Numbered from the stretch's first letter, positions 13,601 to 26,885 are shown. The stretch: DNA of 64,000 bases from Acanthochromis polyacanthus (GCF_021347895.1 NC_067125.1:9568768-9632767), one strand, 5' to 3'. The notes: generated by a model not told the origin, from the sequence alone. Numbers and translations are program-made.

Positions 13601-14869
13601 CCACATTCAAAGAAAATGCTGGATTGTTTCCGTAAACACACAGTCAGGTTGATTATGCTGGGTCAAAGGGGCTGTAACGCCTTCTTTCCACAACTTTGTC
13701 TGGGGTCCATAATTTTGCAAAACACATGGGATTACACTCCATTGTGTTCAGCACAAAGAAAAGCATTGGTTTATGGATGGAATGAAACTTCACTTCAGCA
13801 AGGAAAGGAAGAGTAATGTCAGTTTTTTGCAATCCAGCTTATAGGAAAATATCCATTAAGCAACACCAACAAAGCATGACGAAAAATAAGTGAGGAGCTC
13901 GTCCTTCCAGCTAGTTCAGTGAAATATTTCATTATGAGACGTATAAACCACTTTAAGTGCACTCCATATGTTACGCAGCTATATGCGGTTTTCCACGGTG
14001 CTCCAGGCCGTTTCCAAATTGGAAAAAAATAACAGAAGGAGAAGATTCACAAGTATGTCAGACATCACAGGGATTCCAGTAGGAATCAATGGAGTTCTGG
14101 TTGCGTCGCGTACGTACACGGAGTTAAAGTGCACAGGGTTCATACACTTTAGCCTAGCTGCTGGTTGCTTCACTTTCCTACTCATCGACTGTCAAATCTT
14201 GTCGGTCCTTCTCTTGTGGTCAGGGTTTTACATGAACATAGAGGAATGAAATTTTAGTGTTCATATGACTGCTTACCCTTCATCCTTAATAGGTGGGCAG
14301 TAATGTAAATCCACTTCACTGTAAAAATACAATATTGGATCATGTTGGTGGTGCTGGGTTGGTGATTATTATTCTGTGACATTTAACTGTCAGCTTGCAA
14401 TTCTTTACTAGAAGCTCAAATATTAAGTTTACTAATAGGTACAACATTAGCCGAAAACCAGTACGTCTACAGCCTTTGTAAATTTTGCAACGTAATATGT
14501 GGTGGTCTCCTGGTTTCGTTGTTTTCCTGAGTTTTGCTGCCCCACTGCTCACTTTTATCTTAACAATTTAGCCAACATTGCCTAAAGTTAAAGGGTCATG
14601 ATGGTTTAACCAGTCAGTAAAATGATATGTATATATCCATATTTTAGTGAGGGGACCAGTAGCACGAGTATCTTGAAGTCTGTCATGTAAATGAGAGTTG
14701 TAAATCGAGTTCCATAATACTGCAGAATTAAGATACAAGAACAGCAAAAACTGGTAGCAAAGGTCACACCTTAGAAAACGTTTCAAAAAACATGTTAAAT
14801 TATTGTTTAAAAAAAATTCTGCACAGTTTTGTCAAATACTAATTAACTTCATCCAAAACTCATTTCATA
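10642..14869. other. Gene-free spacer, includes an old repeat at about 10900-11160
   Basis: No gene is supported. The segment near 10970-11100 (CCCAAACCTGACTG, then CAGTGAGGGAAAACTAAAAG, later GGTCCTGCATGGAACACA) resembles the segment at about 19760-19870 and probably represents one diverged interspersed family. The block at about 13080-13440 has a more balanced base composition than its surroundings and could be a conserved non-coding element, which cannot be judged without comparison to other species. Confidence 0.4.
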
Positions 14870-15232
14870 TACACTGCCATTCAAAAGTGTGGGGTCACCA
14901 AGACATTTACATGTTTTCCATGAAAACTTACACTTTTATTCAAGTACTAACATAAATTACACACAAGTTTTCTAATCATCAATTAGCCTTTCAACACCAT
15001 TAGCTAACACAATGTAGCATTAGAACACAGGAGTGACGGTTGCTGGAAATGTTCCTCTGTACCTCTATGGAGATATTCCATTAACAATCAACCGTTTCCA
15101 GCTAGAATAGTCATTTACAAAAATAGACTGGATTTAGGAGAAATTTCATGTTTTCTTCATTGAAAAAAAATGCTTTACTTTCAAAAAATAAGGACATTTC
15201 TAAGGGACCCCAAACTTCTGAACAGTAGTGTA
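14870..15232. mobile_element. Short non-autonomous Tc1-type inverted-repeat element, copy 2
   Basis: Begins TACACTGCCATTCAAAAGTG and ends CTTCTGAACAGTAGTGTA, with GGGGTCAC and a decayed GGGACCCC just inside. The internal sequence matches copy 1 at 2162-2533, including the block AGCTAACACAATGTAGCATT. TA is present at both ends. It is non-coding. Most of this copy is included in the tandem duplication that follows. Confidence 0.85.
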
Positions 15233-15560
15233 CGTGTCAGAGTTTACGGCTGTACTAACATAAATTACACACAAGTTTTCTAATCATCAATTAGCCTTTC
15301 AACACCATTAGCTAACACAATGTAGCATTAGAACACAGGAGTGACGGTTGCTGGAAATGTTCCTCTGTACCTCTATGGAGATATTCCATTAACAATCAAC
15401 CGTTTCCAGCTAGAATAGTCATTTACAAAAATAGACTGGATTTAGGAGAAATTTCATGTTTTCTTCATTGAAAAAAAAATGCTTTACTTTCAAAAAATAA
15501 GGACATTTCTAAGGGACCCCAAACTTCTGAACAGTAGTGTACGTGTCAGAGTTTACGGCT
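14944..15560. repeat. Near-perfect tandem duplication, unit about 308 bp
   Basis: The unit 14944-15251 is followed directly by 15252-15560. By eye the two copies differ only in the length of one A run (eight versus nine). Each unit starts inside the Tc1-type element and ends 19 bases beyond its terminus, in the flanking sequence CGTGTCAGAGTTTACGGCT. The break therefore does not coincide with a transposon end and the repeat arose by local duplication, not by insertion. Confidence 0.9.
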
Positions 15561-16855
15561 AATGCTGCAGGACACATTCATTCATATGTTAATTAAATGT
15601 CAGCTGGAGATGAGATTCACTTCTCATCTGCTGCTTTCTAAGTTTACAAGTGAAACCTATTCATCTGTGGGAGACTGTTCATTCAATCTAATGTACGTGG
15701 CCTTAATTAAACAATGTGATTAATAAAATGAACTAATGATCTTTGTGATTGAGTCTGTTCCTATAGGTCGGCTGTGTTTGCTTTTTTGAGGACTGTTTCT
15801 ACAGACTCATCTCACCATTAAGTCCTCCACTGAGTGAAGTCAGCTGGATTTAGTTTTTTTAGCATAGCCTAAAGTCACAAATATACATTATAATGGTATA
15901 TTTACATGCATACATGCACAATAGCTCATAATAATAATAATGATGATTAAATTACTGGGAAATAACACAGTAAATACAGTTAATGTCACTCTGAGGTTGG
16001 ATCTAATCAACAACTCAGCATTTTTTTTTAAACTAGCTGGTAATTTAATACTGGTAATATAAATGCCATTATGTACTGTATTTTTGAACTTCTAAATTTA
16101 CACTGTCATGAATTATGTGACTTCAATTACTGACCCACTAACAAACCCAAGATTTTTAATAATGCAATCTGCAGAATACTGTGTGTTTAAAGGATACATC
16201 AGGTGAAATGTAGTTTTTATTCTCAGCAAATCTTGTGAAGAGCCAAAAACCAAGAATTATCAATTCTACTACCAGATATATCTTGTTTCTCCGTGCCACT
16301 AAGGTCGTCCAAAAGCGATTAAAAATGCATCAGTAGATCACAGTGTAGAACTGGGTCATTCATAAATGCAGTCACTGTTTTTAATTTTGAGTTGATACTG
16401 TGTGCACCATATTGCTGCCATAAATACTACCACACCAATGCCAGATCTGCAGACAAGAATCTAACAACTGCACTTGTGTCTCTTTTTTTGAATAGATCAG
16501 CTGTTTTAAGACATTATTTAGCCAATTTAATAATTATATTTAACTCATAAAGTTTTGCTGATGTTTATGTAGTCAATTATAATGCCATTTAGAGTAAAAT
16601 AGACAGTAAAGCAGGGTGGGTTTTAGAACAGGACTATCTTGTGATTGACAGGACGCTACCATATCACTGTGTGTAGTGTCATTGGATTCTCCGTAAGCCA
16701 GGGTGACCTACACCAAACCTTATCACACATGAAATGGCATCATGGCTATGTCCATCTTTTATAGACAATGCATGGCTACAGCTCAGTGTTCTAATAGACT
16801 AACAGACAAATTTACATTGACTAGTAGCCTAAATGATCTGCTAAAGTATTGCAAA
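15561..16855. other. Gene-free spacer
   Basis: AT-rich DNA, no recognised gene, RNA gene or repeat boundary. Confidence 0.4.
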
Positions 16856-17093
16856 CACACTACCAGTCCAAAGCCTGGACACACCTTCTCATTCAATGGT
16901 TTTTCTTTATTTATTTTGTACATTGTAGATTAATACTGAAGACATCAAAACTATAAAAGAATACATATGGAATTATGTTGTAAACAAAAAAGTGTTACAC
17001 CTTCAGTATTCATCTATAATGTGCAAAATAACACGAATAAAAATAAAAAGCACTAAATGAGAAGGTGTGTCCAAACTTTTAACCGGTAGTGTA
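16856..17093. mobile_element. Short inverted-repeat (MITE-like) element, family B copy 1
   Basis: A 238-bp unit with ends CACACTACCAGTCCAAAGCC and CTTTTAACCGGTAGTGTA; the inner bases GGACACACCTTCTCATT and AATGAGAAGGTGTGTCC are perfect complements. The interior is non-coding and AT-rich. A second copy lies at 63726-63960 at the right edge of the window. The TA-type ends suggest mobilisation by a Tc1/mariner transposase. Confidence 0.85.
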
Positions 17094-20000
17094 AGTTTGC
17101 TGTGTATGCTGCATGTCCTGTAAGTCTGTGAGACTTACCATAACCTTGTGTTTTTGTCTTGTCACTTGAACAACGGTGGTGCAGGATGTTCACCATTTCC
17201 AGATCCTGAACAGCAAAGAGCGAGCAAAACTGTAGAGCAACTTGTATGACTTTCACATTAAAAGCATTGTGCATGTAGTTCATTTATTTGCCCTTTTCAC
17301 AGTAAAAGGCTTGAAGGGGTGAGCTGCCCATTCTCTATTCTCAGTTAATGAAATAAAGTGATTTTGTAAATCACTTCCCTCAGTCAAGCTGAGCCAATCA
17401 CAGACATTCAGAGGATAACATGTTGTGAGAACACAAGTGAGAGAAATCATTTCATATTCAGAAAAATCAAACAACTTTCTCCAGAATACCAGGGGGCAAA
17501 TTCATTTACTTTGGTCGGAAAATTGACGTTTCTTTATTAACAGGTCTCCTTTCATTTGAAATTTTAATTCTTTCAAGTCGGTATGTGTGCATCTGTGCAT
17601 GTGCAAATTAAAAAACACCGTCTCGGTAGACTTACTGTCAGCGGGTGGCTCATATTTGTGTGTTTGCATAGCACACCTGCGCCCTTAAGGAAAGTGCTAC
17701 ACTAAAGATCATATGTAGCTTATATGCAGTGTATGCCTGCAGGACAGTTATATTTATTTGGCCATGAAGAGAAGTCGCATGAGGGCAAAACTAAAAAGAA
17801 AACACAGAGCAAGAATGAGGAAAGAATGTGGAACTCGTGTATAATTGTTGTTCCTGTCGTTGGTGTTACAAAGGGAGGCGTTAATTGCACACCATGCCAC
17901 TTGTGAAAATTAGGGACAAAGCATAACTTAATTCTAAACCTGAAAGAATGTAAATGTTTGCATTTTAATGTGAAGAAGCAATACACAATCCTTACCTATC
18001 TCCACCTGCTCAATTTGCTTCCTACAATTCCCAGGAACCACAGATAAGCACTGTGCAGGAGATAAAACTCTTCGAGAGAGTCGGGGGAGTTCAAGACGAG
18101 CTGCATGCCCTGATGTGGAACAGCATGGTGCAAAAACAATGCACGCTTAGCTGCATGGTTAGAAGTGTGATGAGTTAGATTCAAGAAAGGTAAAGCGGGA
18201 AGGGAAGGAGGGAGGGAGAGAGAACAGGAGGGAAAAGTGGGAGATGAGGCAGCAATGGTGTGAAAGAAGAAACAGGTGTAGGTGCAAGCAGAAGTATAGC
18301 TGCTCAGTAAAGGGAGAATAAGAAAGAGACGGGTGAGAGAAATTGCAATGGATGGAAAAACAAAACAAGGTCAGAGGAAGTGAGTAAAACCGGATGAGAG
18401 AGATGTGGGGAGGCTGAGAGAGGAGATGAAGACGAGTGAGATGTAGAAGGCGAGCAAGAATCTAGTTAATGTACTTGGTGCGTTTGGTCCTTTTTGCCTC
18501 TCGTGTGTGCATGCACGTTGGAGATGAGATTCTCTGGATTAGTTGTGCAAATGAAACTTTTATTTTGGTATCAGTGAGCAGTATGTTGTGTGTTTATTTG
18601 TATCCACACGCGTTGTGTTTGGCCATGCTGTTGCAGTTTACAGGACAAGGTCTCAGCAGCTGATTTAAACAGTGGACACACTGTTGATGGGTAGCAGATT
18701 GCAAACTGTGATTGTCATATGAAAACACCATAAGGCAAGGTGACCTACAACAGACCTTATCGCTGCTGACCGCAAAGAGCCTGGCAAAAGCAAAACAGTC
18801 TCCAGGGGAAGAGTGGTTCAGCACAGCCTAATTGATATACTGTGTGGATTTATTTTTTTTTTTGCTGTAATTCCTATAAGAAATAATAAGATTACAGTCT
18901 CTAAGTCAAATATAAAGCTGGAAAAGCAGAGATATTAAAAAAAAGTCAGATGGTGACAGAAACAAGAGCAGTCAGTGGCTGACAGATTGCTAAACACATA
19001 TGGCTTTTTACCGAGGTCCTCTTGAGTCGATGGCATTCCAACTTTTTAAAACTTGCTTTAAAAATACAGCTCACTATGTGACCATGGCAACCGCAGGAAC
19101 ACGGCAAAGGAGGTGACATTTTACTGGAATCTAGACCATTACCTGAAATATACAGCTCTTCACCATTAGCGACAAAGACATCAGCGAAACAGCAATGAAA
19201 AAAAATGGCTATTTTAATAATATCATATTGAAGATTATATTAAGTTGCTTTGTTCAGCTGTGTTGTGAGATAATACAGCCGTCTTTCACTAATAATTACG
19301 TTCGGATATAATGAAACTGCATTCCCGATTATGTTTAGAGGTGCACAGACTGATGCTGGCTTTGAAATCGGGTATGCACGTGGTCCTATTCACACAACAG
19401 CAGTTACATATAGGTGTTATGCAGACAGTCACCTTGTACCTCATATCACACAGACAAACGCACAGGGCTCCAGTGGACGTTTCTGAAAAGCCGTGACTTT
19501 GCTTTTTTTTTTTTTTTTTTACAGGATACAGCCGCTACTCACAGATAAGCAGGGTTGCGGTACGGACAGTCTGCACCGCCGGAAGGAAATTTTGTGTCTA
19601 CAGATAAGTTTGCTTAGACTTGTATGATGAAATTTCTCTCTTATGTATCCTTGCAGACATGAGGATGTGGGGTACATAAATTGGCTTTAATGTGTAGTTA
19701 TCATTTGTAAGCATCAACTAAAATGTGATATTTTTCTGAATGTAACTGTGTCATTTTGGTGCCTAAACCTTGCCAAACAGTGAGTGAAAAACCAAAAGTA
19801 AGCACTGAGTTAAAAGTAAATGCAAGTCTAAGATTAGTGGTCCTACATGGGACATGAATCTCAGTCTCCTGGGTCAGAGCTCTGGACTTTGTGGCCAGTA
19901 ATCGCTGGCTTTCTAAATCAGAGTCAATCCTCATCCCCAGCGACAACTAATTGTCCTCTGTGATGCTTAACTTAACCCAACCAGCTTCCTCTGCTGTACC

Positions 20001-23000
20001 TGACCATAACCAAACCTAAGCCCTGATTGAAACCACGGAGGGTGGCAGCACAGAAAATGAAATTTTAACTAGAGGGAAACACTATGTGAAAGGGGAACAG
20101 ACTTCAACACACGATTGGGCAACAGATGCAGCAGCAACTGCTCTCCGTCTAAAGTCACCTTTAGTGCTACTCTCCTGGACCCTGTCAACTTGGTCATGCT
20201 TGACCCTCTGACTTTATATGGGGATGATTCATGCATTTAAAATGCATGCTATTTTTTTAAAAATGAAACTGGTTTTCAAGCATTGCACATTTACTAAAGA
20301 AGTGCCTGGCAGTACCATAGCTGAATTAAATGCAACATTGTTGAGCTTTATTTCTGTTCCATCAAATTTGGAAGAGTTGCAGTTGAGAATTTATAAAGCA
20401 TGTTTCAGAACATCAGTGTTACTGAATCAGTGTCATCAGGTCCTCTGATCGTAGTTTTGATTATGCAGATGGACAAATATTTTGTCAGGCAATTTTTCAG
20501 ATTTCCCTCTGACCTGTTGACAGAGACGAGGAGACTTATGGTATTTCAAAGCTCTCTCAAGTTTTTCTTATCCATAGCGTTGTGTATTGTGGCATTAGGC
20601 TCTGTCAAAACAATAAAGCTTTGCTTGGTTCTCCAACACCAGCCTCATGTGTAAAACATAGCAGCTGTGATGACAGCAGTTTTGACATCATGTGTTTTGC
20701 TTTACTTGTTCAATCTGGAGCTACAGGCAACCAGCTCACAACTTTCACTTTTATTTCCATGATTTAATTTTGACTTCTGGTTCATCTACTCCATTGATTT
20801 ATAATCTTCACTATGCAAAGAAAAATTGAAAAATGAAAATGGCACAAAAAAGAGAAAATAGCCAGTTTTAAGCCTTTGGATTGGTAATGGAATTACACCC
20901 AACGGTAAAATCAGCTTTATTTTCTACTTTGTTGTATTTCATTTTCAGTGTTACTGGACATTGGAAAATGTACTTCTATTTTTCGTTCCAATTTTAATTA
21001 ATTTTTTTATTGAAAAATCTTCCCATTTTTCTTTTTGTTGATTCAAGGGACAGTGGATTATACTTTAAATTAAAACCCAGATTTTAAAAAGGAATAATCA
21101 AACAGAGTAATAAGTGAAATTTGAAGGACTGTGTTTCCGTGTGTCATTAATTTGAAGTTAAACAGGGGCAGCACACTCATGCATGTGTGAAATGTAGCTG
21201 CACATAATCTTCAGAGGAGAGAAAATATATTCAGCAGTGAATCAGGGAACACCTATCAGCCACTGTTCCCCTCTCATTCACTCCACCTTTCCATCATTGA
21301 CATCAACACCTATTTTGATCCCACCCACTGTACTGAAACGGCATTCCCATTCTCTAGCTTTAGCACAGTGTCTCCTCGCCCCAATGCCTCCCATCCTAAC
21401 TACTTTTATCAGTGACAGACCTGCTTCTTGGTAAAAGTGCAACGAGGAAGGGAAAAAAATGTCAGGGCTGGCTTGGCATTTTCTCCACTTCACATTCTCC
21501 TCGCCAAGCTTATGCTCTGCTCTGCCATTTCCATCCAAGCCGCCAACTCACAGCCCAGCCCACTACCATTTTATGTGCTGGCCAGGAAAAGTAGATTACA
21601 GAGAGAAAATGTCATAAACTCTATGGAGAGGAAGCATAGGTTGTCAATTATACATGTGCCACTCTGCTGCTATCTCTGACTTGCTTTCTCCTCCCACTCC
21701 AAGAGACTTGGCCGAGGCTGGCCCACTCTCCTCCTCTCCATGCTATCACTGCCTCAGTCTGACATCTGTCCTTTATCGCAATGCGACATGCACACACACA
21801 CTCACGGAGAGAACAGCTTACGTGGATGCTGGAGGAGAGACGGTTGTCACAGCTGAACCCAAAATATTCTGATAGGTTAGAATCAGCGTGGTTGGAGCAG
21901 TGAGGGAATAGAGAATAGCGTTGTAGAAGATGGTAGCATGAATGTCTACATGCAGATCTATAAATAATCCACCTCAGAGGGCCCCACAGAGGAAGATGAA
22001 ACTAGTGCAAAGAGCATGGCTTTGCTTCTAATAAAAGGCAGCAACAGTAGGATTCCCCTTCAAGCCAAATGTGTTTGGAGAGAGATTTTTTTCTTCTCCA
22101 ACATCTAGACTGTTTAATGCTTTGGTTTGGTTTATCTGTGCAGTCTTCAACAGTGCCATTGAAGCCCATAGCCGCTCTAACAGTACACCTTAAAATACAG
22201 GTTGCTTAATTGACTAAACAAAATGTCTCCCTGCAACTAAAATGTCTTACTTGGCAGGATGAAAAGTGACTTCATGTGTCCAATAAACTCGCTTCTCATG
22301 AGTAAAGTAAAAAAGGCTAAGGACATTTTCTCTGCATTAAATTTTTAGGCCTGCAGTAAACATCTGTTCCTATAAAACCCCTGCCAGCTTGTCAGTGTCC
22401 TTCCACTTAGCAGCTAACATAGCCCACTTAGGAGGCAACTAAGTAAGTTTTAGATAAGTTTGAAGACGTGGGCTTGATTGGTTGCTATAAATAAGCGTGT
22501 CCTTAAGAGAGAAATGAACAGTGGATAGGCTCAGTAGCTCTCATAAGTTATATAACTATCACACAATATGTCATAAAGCTAAACTTTTAGTCTTGTAAAT
22601 GTATTGCTACTATTGCAGCACCACATTGTAGCCTGTTCTAAAGCCCAAATCAACAGTACTCACTTATTCTAGTGGTGGTGGGATCTCTGATGTCCATCCA
22701 GGACTGGTGTCTGTAAATCCTTTTAAAAGCAACAGAAGAAGAGATCTCCTTCATATTTCATGGTTCACAGTCATTAGTTTTTCTACAGCTTTAAATGTAT
22801 TCTAGGTAGGTGTTGTCTACATAGTGTAAAGAGGAACTTTGCAGAAACCAGTATAGAAAGGATAGAGGCTAAAAGTTGAAGAGTTTTCAACAAACGGAGA
22901 CTGAAAAAGAAATGACAAAAGCATGACAGTAATCTGACAGGGAGAGAGGGAACATGGCCATATATATATAAATATATATACAGAGAGAGAGAACTGATTG

Positions 23001-23466
23001 GGAGAGAAGGGGGCAGGTGTGTAGGCAGGTGGAGATCAGGGGACTGGTGGAGGTGGGAGTAGCTGAGGAGAGCTGAGGGTGAAGGATGGGAGGGTCTGCA
23101 TTGACAGTGCTAAGGCCTGTCCAAAGAAACAACTTTAGCATCACCAAGAAATATTTCTGTTGTCTGGCTTCACGAAGCCTAACAACCGCAGTCCTGCCAA
23201 GTCGTCACATGAAGCTGGTTAACGACTCACTAATCAGCCCACAGTTTTTAAGTCTAGCTGTTTACTTAAAATGGGCCATGCTGGCTACAGATGACCAACC
23301 ACAAACATGGACAGCCACATATTTCTCCTAAGAAGAACAAAATCCGAAACTAAAGGAGTTTGAAATGTAATACGGGCTGTTAGCAACACAGCTGCTGCAG
23401 CCAAAGTCAGGAAGGAAAGCTGGCAAAAAAAACTACATAAAACTGTGTAAATGCAGAAATAATCTG
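17094..23466. other. Gene-free spacer with purine tracts and an old repeat
   Basis: No gene is supported. Notable contents: a strongly purine-rich stretch at about 18183-18445, which makes long but meaningless open frames on the opposite strand; a diverged repeat at about 19740-19990 related to 10900-11160; a short TA-rich microsatellite at about 22960-22981; and a second purine-rich stretch at about 22980-23090. A 24-base word (GGTGACCTACA...CCTTATC) occurs near 16702 and again near 18739 with three mismatches. Confidence 0.4.
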
Positions 23467-23843
23467 CTTTTATCCATCCACCCATTATCTACACACTGCT
23501 TAATCCTCATTAGGGTCACGGAGGGTTGGAGTCTATCTCAGCTGACTTAGGGAGAAGGCAGGGGACACCTGGACAGGTAACAGTCTATCACAGAGATACA
23601 CATAGAGAACAAACAATCACATTCACATTCACACATACGGACAATTTAAAATCACCAATTAGCCTTAGTATGTTTTTGGACTGTGAGAGGAAGCCAGAGA
23701 ACCTGGAGAAAACCCACACATGTACAGAGAGAACATGCAAACTCCACGCAGAAAGATCCCAGGAAGGCGGGTACGCGAAACAGGGATCTTCTAGCTGCAA
23801 GGCAAAAAATGCAAACCACCCAGCTACTGTGCAGTCCTAATCT
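23467..23843 (-). repeat. Teleost interspersed SINE-like repeat, family C copy 1
   Basis: Read on the minus strand the unit runs from a GCAGCTAGAAGATCCCTG-type head through TGGAGTTTGCATGTTCTC, CAGTCCAAAAACATACTAAG and GTCAGCTGAGATAGACTCCA to a tail ending in GGGTGGATGGA. This order of words is that of a very common fish repeat. A + strand copy with the same order lies at 47960-48205, where the head has a polymerase III B-box-like word. The family name is not assigned. Confidence 0.7.
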
Positions 23844-24444
23844 GCCTGTATTCAAGCTTTATTATCAGAGTTTTAAGATTCAGTTAATTATCACTATGTG
23901 TCACAAAATTATAAACCACATTTAAAGTTAAGCTTCCTGTATGCCACTCATAAAGAAGATGAATTAAATTAAAAAATAATTAAGTAATAAGTAAGAAAAA
24001 AAGTATCCTCACGACCATACAGAGGATGAATTCAGTAATCTCACAGTTTTTTTTTTCTTTCAGCTGCCACCCTGGTGGTGTTTAAAGCAAGTAAAGAACA
24101 AATATAAAAATATTATTCAAAGCAGTAAGCTGACGGACTGTAAGTCTAAGGTCAACAGGCAGGCTATGAGGTTTTAGAGTTTGAACCAGTCACTGTTTTA
24201 CAATTATTTTGCTATATGAAGGCCTGTAGAACAATGAATCACTTTTGAAATCCCTTAACGTTAAAAAAAAAAAAACTTATTATCTCACTACCCACACACC
24301 AAGATCAAGGGTATCTTCCAGGAAGTGTGATGCCGTTTTTCAAGAGAACTGATTGGTCAGTGCTGTTTTTAATACACATTGTTCTGTTTTCTGGAACATG
24401 TGACCACCATCAACTTGAATTTACATTAACAGCTTCAAATCCTG

Positions 24445-24565
24445 CTGTATAGTACAGAGGTTGCTTTATGACGCTTATCCAGGTTGTTTTCTCCTGACTA
24501 GGTCCTTGCTTGATTTACGCTGCTGTGGATAAAAGCATCTGCTAAATGAAACTGTAGAATTGTAG
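24445..24565 (+). repeat. SINE/LINE 3' tail remnant
   Basis: The words CTGCTGTGGATAAAAGCATC and TGCTAAATGAAACTG match the 3' tail shared by several fish SINEs and their partner LINEs (GGATAAAAGCGTCTGCTAAATG type). No tRNA-like head is visible upstream, so this is a 5'-truncated copy. Confidence 0.6.
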
Positions 24566-25424
24566 GTCTGCCAATGGTACAAAGGTGGTTCACTTCTTAG
24601 CTCTGCTCCGGAGTAGGTTAAGGTGTATGTTAGCGATAACAGATCAATGCACATAGAAACACCACCTACTGACCAATCAATAATCTTGGAAATTGGCATC
24701 ACCATTCTTGGAAGATCCTATCGAGCTCTGTGTTTTGCTAGTGAGAATGGAAAGTTAGAGTTTTTAGAGCAGCAAGCAATTTCACTGTTCTATAGGCTTT
24801 GGTTAAGACAAATAATTCTACAACAGAGACTAATTAAAGTATGGAAACCTTGCACTTGTTCATCTTATTAGATACAAACGAATGCCTACTTCCCAGTTGG
24901 AATGATGCTTTTGTATTTGTCCTTTGTTTGCTCCCATGACTGTTTAACACCTTCAGGGTTGCAGCTGAAAGGATACAGTTAAAACTCTTTTACACACCAT
25001 AAGAATAGAAGCACATTCATTTACTGGAACATGCATTTATATTTATAGTCTGATCTTTGTATGTCTTAAATGAAGGGGCAGTAATAGTACTACTAAGAAA
25101 TGCATTCACATAGTCTGCTTTGTTTGCAGCTTCCCTCCCTGTTTAGGCAGCAGCAGCGGTGATGCTTTATCTCTGTTTTATATTTTTAAACTCGTCATAT
25201 TGGTTTCAGGTTAAAGCTTGTTGTTCTGAGAAATACGCAGCTCAAGACTCGTCCATGTTTGTGGTTTGTCAACAGGTTTCAATGGCTACCTTATTTTATG
25301 AATGTGCTCTTAATGTGGTTGTTAGGTTCAGTGAAGCCGGATGACAAAAACGTATCCCGGATGTATATTAAACATATCCAGGATACATACAGCACGCGAT
25401 CCCACCAGCACCAGTCACCATTCT

Positions 25425-26170
25425 TGGCACAGAGGTGGAGGTTTCTCCAGCTATAAGTACCTGGGAGTGCAGCTGGACGACAAGCTGGACTGGTCCATAC
25501 ACATGGAGGTAGTGCACAAGAAGGGCCAAAACAGATTTTACTTCCTGTGAAGGCTGAGGTCTTTTAACATCAGCAGGCCTCTTCTGTGTACATTTTACCA
25601 GAGTGTGGTGGCCAGTGCTTTATTCTGTGTTGGGGGAGGGGACTCACTCCAGGGACAGAAACCAGCTGAATAAGGTGATCAAGAAGGCAAGCTCCACAAC
25701 TGTGTGTGTTGAGCTAGAATCTGTCCAGCAGGTGGCTGGGGTGAGAATGGTCAGGAAACTGAACTCTATTATGAGCAATGCCTCTCATCCACTACGCAAT
25801 CTGGAGTTGTTTAGGCTCAGCACCTTCCGCCACAGACTGATTAACAATCAAACTTGTGAACATTGAGAAAATCAGGCACTTTCACTATCAGCACTTTATG
25901 ACAGGCTCTTTCTAGAAAGCACTTTACTAAAATAATAGCACTTTAGGGTGGGTTTAACCCAGCCAGAATGCATTTATCATCGTCGTCTTTGTCTATGTTG
26001 TTTTTTTATACGTAAATCTGTATGTTTTTCTTTTTTGTTCGGGACAACGGGTGGAAATTAGCACTTGTGTTAAATCCTGCTTATTTACGATAACCTTCTC
26101 TAAATTTATGAGATTGTAGTTTCATTAATATGCTCTGTCCCGTCCAAATAAAGAATGGAAATAAAATGAA
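25425..26170 (+). pseudogene. LINE reverse transcriptase C-terminal fragment with 3' tail
   Basis: The frame at about 25440-25550 encodes YKYLGVQLDDKLDWSIHME followed by KKGQNRFYFL. This is the motif after the polymerase active site that is typical of L2/Rex-like non-LTR retrotransposons. Downstream, SFNISRPLLCTFYQSVVASA, then NKVIKKASS and VRMVRKLNSIMSNASHPLRN follow in shifting frames, as in those families. The 3' region ends in CAAATAAAGAATGGAAATAA, a tail of the kind used for target-primed insertion. The 5' portion with the YADD active site is absent, so this is a dead, 5'-truncated copy. Confidence 0.8.
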
Positions 26171-26187
26171 AGCCACACACTCATCCC

Positions 26188-26730
26188 CAGTGTTGCCAAC
26201 TTAGCGACTCTCTCACTAAATCTAGCCACTTTTCAAAGCTCCTAGCGGCATTTTTTTGTCAAAAGCGACTAGCGACAAATCTAGCGACTTTTTCTGCCGT
26301 TTTGGAGAGTCTGACAGGAAACCTCAGCTCATTCAGCAGATACTGTGCTCAACGAGCAGCAGGTGCTGCTGTGAGCTTCTCCCCCTCCCAGAGCACAGGC
26401 TGTCACTATGGCAGACGGCAGATGAATCGCGCATGCGTAGTCACTACAGATCCCATCCAGACTTACGGAGCCATATAAATGAAAATGTTTCTTCACTGTC
26501 ATGCTAAAATAAACCACAGCATTTAGCCTCTAGTACAAAAACATATGTTGGGTGTTTTATACTCACTTTTTGGTCTCTTTCACAACGTTATTCCTCTCTC
26601 CTACAACGATGATTACAATTACATGCAAACTGGGAAATATGCAAATTAGGCGATGACATCATTTAGCGACTTCTAGCGACTTTTAGGACAGCCGACAGCG
26701 ACTTTCCTTACTGAGGAGTTGGCAACAGTG
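26188..26730. mobile_element. Non-autonomous hAT-type element with 8-bp target duplication
   Basis: A 543-bp unit starts CAGTGTTGCCAAC and ends GTTGGCAACAGTG, inverted repeats with one mismatch. It is flanked on both sides by the identical 8-mer CTCATCCC (26180-26187 and 26731-26738), the target duplication length diagnostic of hAT transposons. The word TAGCGAC recurs many times near both ends, as expected for subterminal transposase-binding repeats. There is no transposase frame, so the element depends on a transposase in trans. It sits in LINE-derived DNA. Confidence 0.9.
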
Positions 26731-26738
26731 CTCATCCC

Positions 26739-26885
26739 CCCTCAGTACAGGTCTGAGCACAGGAGGAAGTCTTTCCTCCCAGCTGCAATCAGGCTTTTCA
26801 ATTGACATTAATTCACACTGATACCCGTTACGGTTCACCGTTTTGAGATCTGCATAAGCATTTTTCAAAATTCAATAAAGCTGCA
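26739..26885 (+). pseudogene. LINE fragment right of the hAT insertion
   Basis: Encodes QYRSEHRRKSFLPAAIRLFN and then stops. This is the conserved end of the reverse-transcriptase open frame in L2/Rex-like LINEs, followed by an AT tail with AATAAAGC at about 26874. The preceding LINE piece already has its own 3' tail, so this is probably part of a second copy, not the continuation of the first. Confidence 0.7.

Noticed and set aside
16694..18765. Repeated 24-base word (GGTGACCTACA...CCTTATC) near 16702 and 18739
   Set aside because: Three mismatches and only loosely similar flanks. Too short to define a repeat family or a regulatory site.
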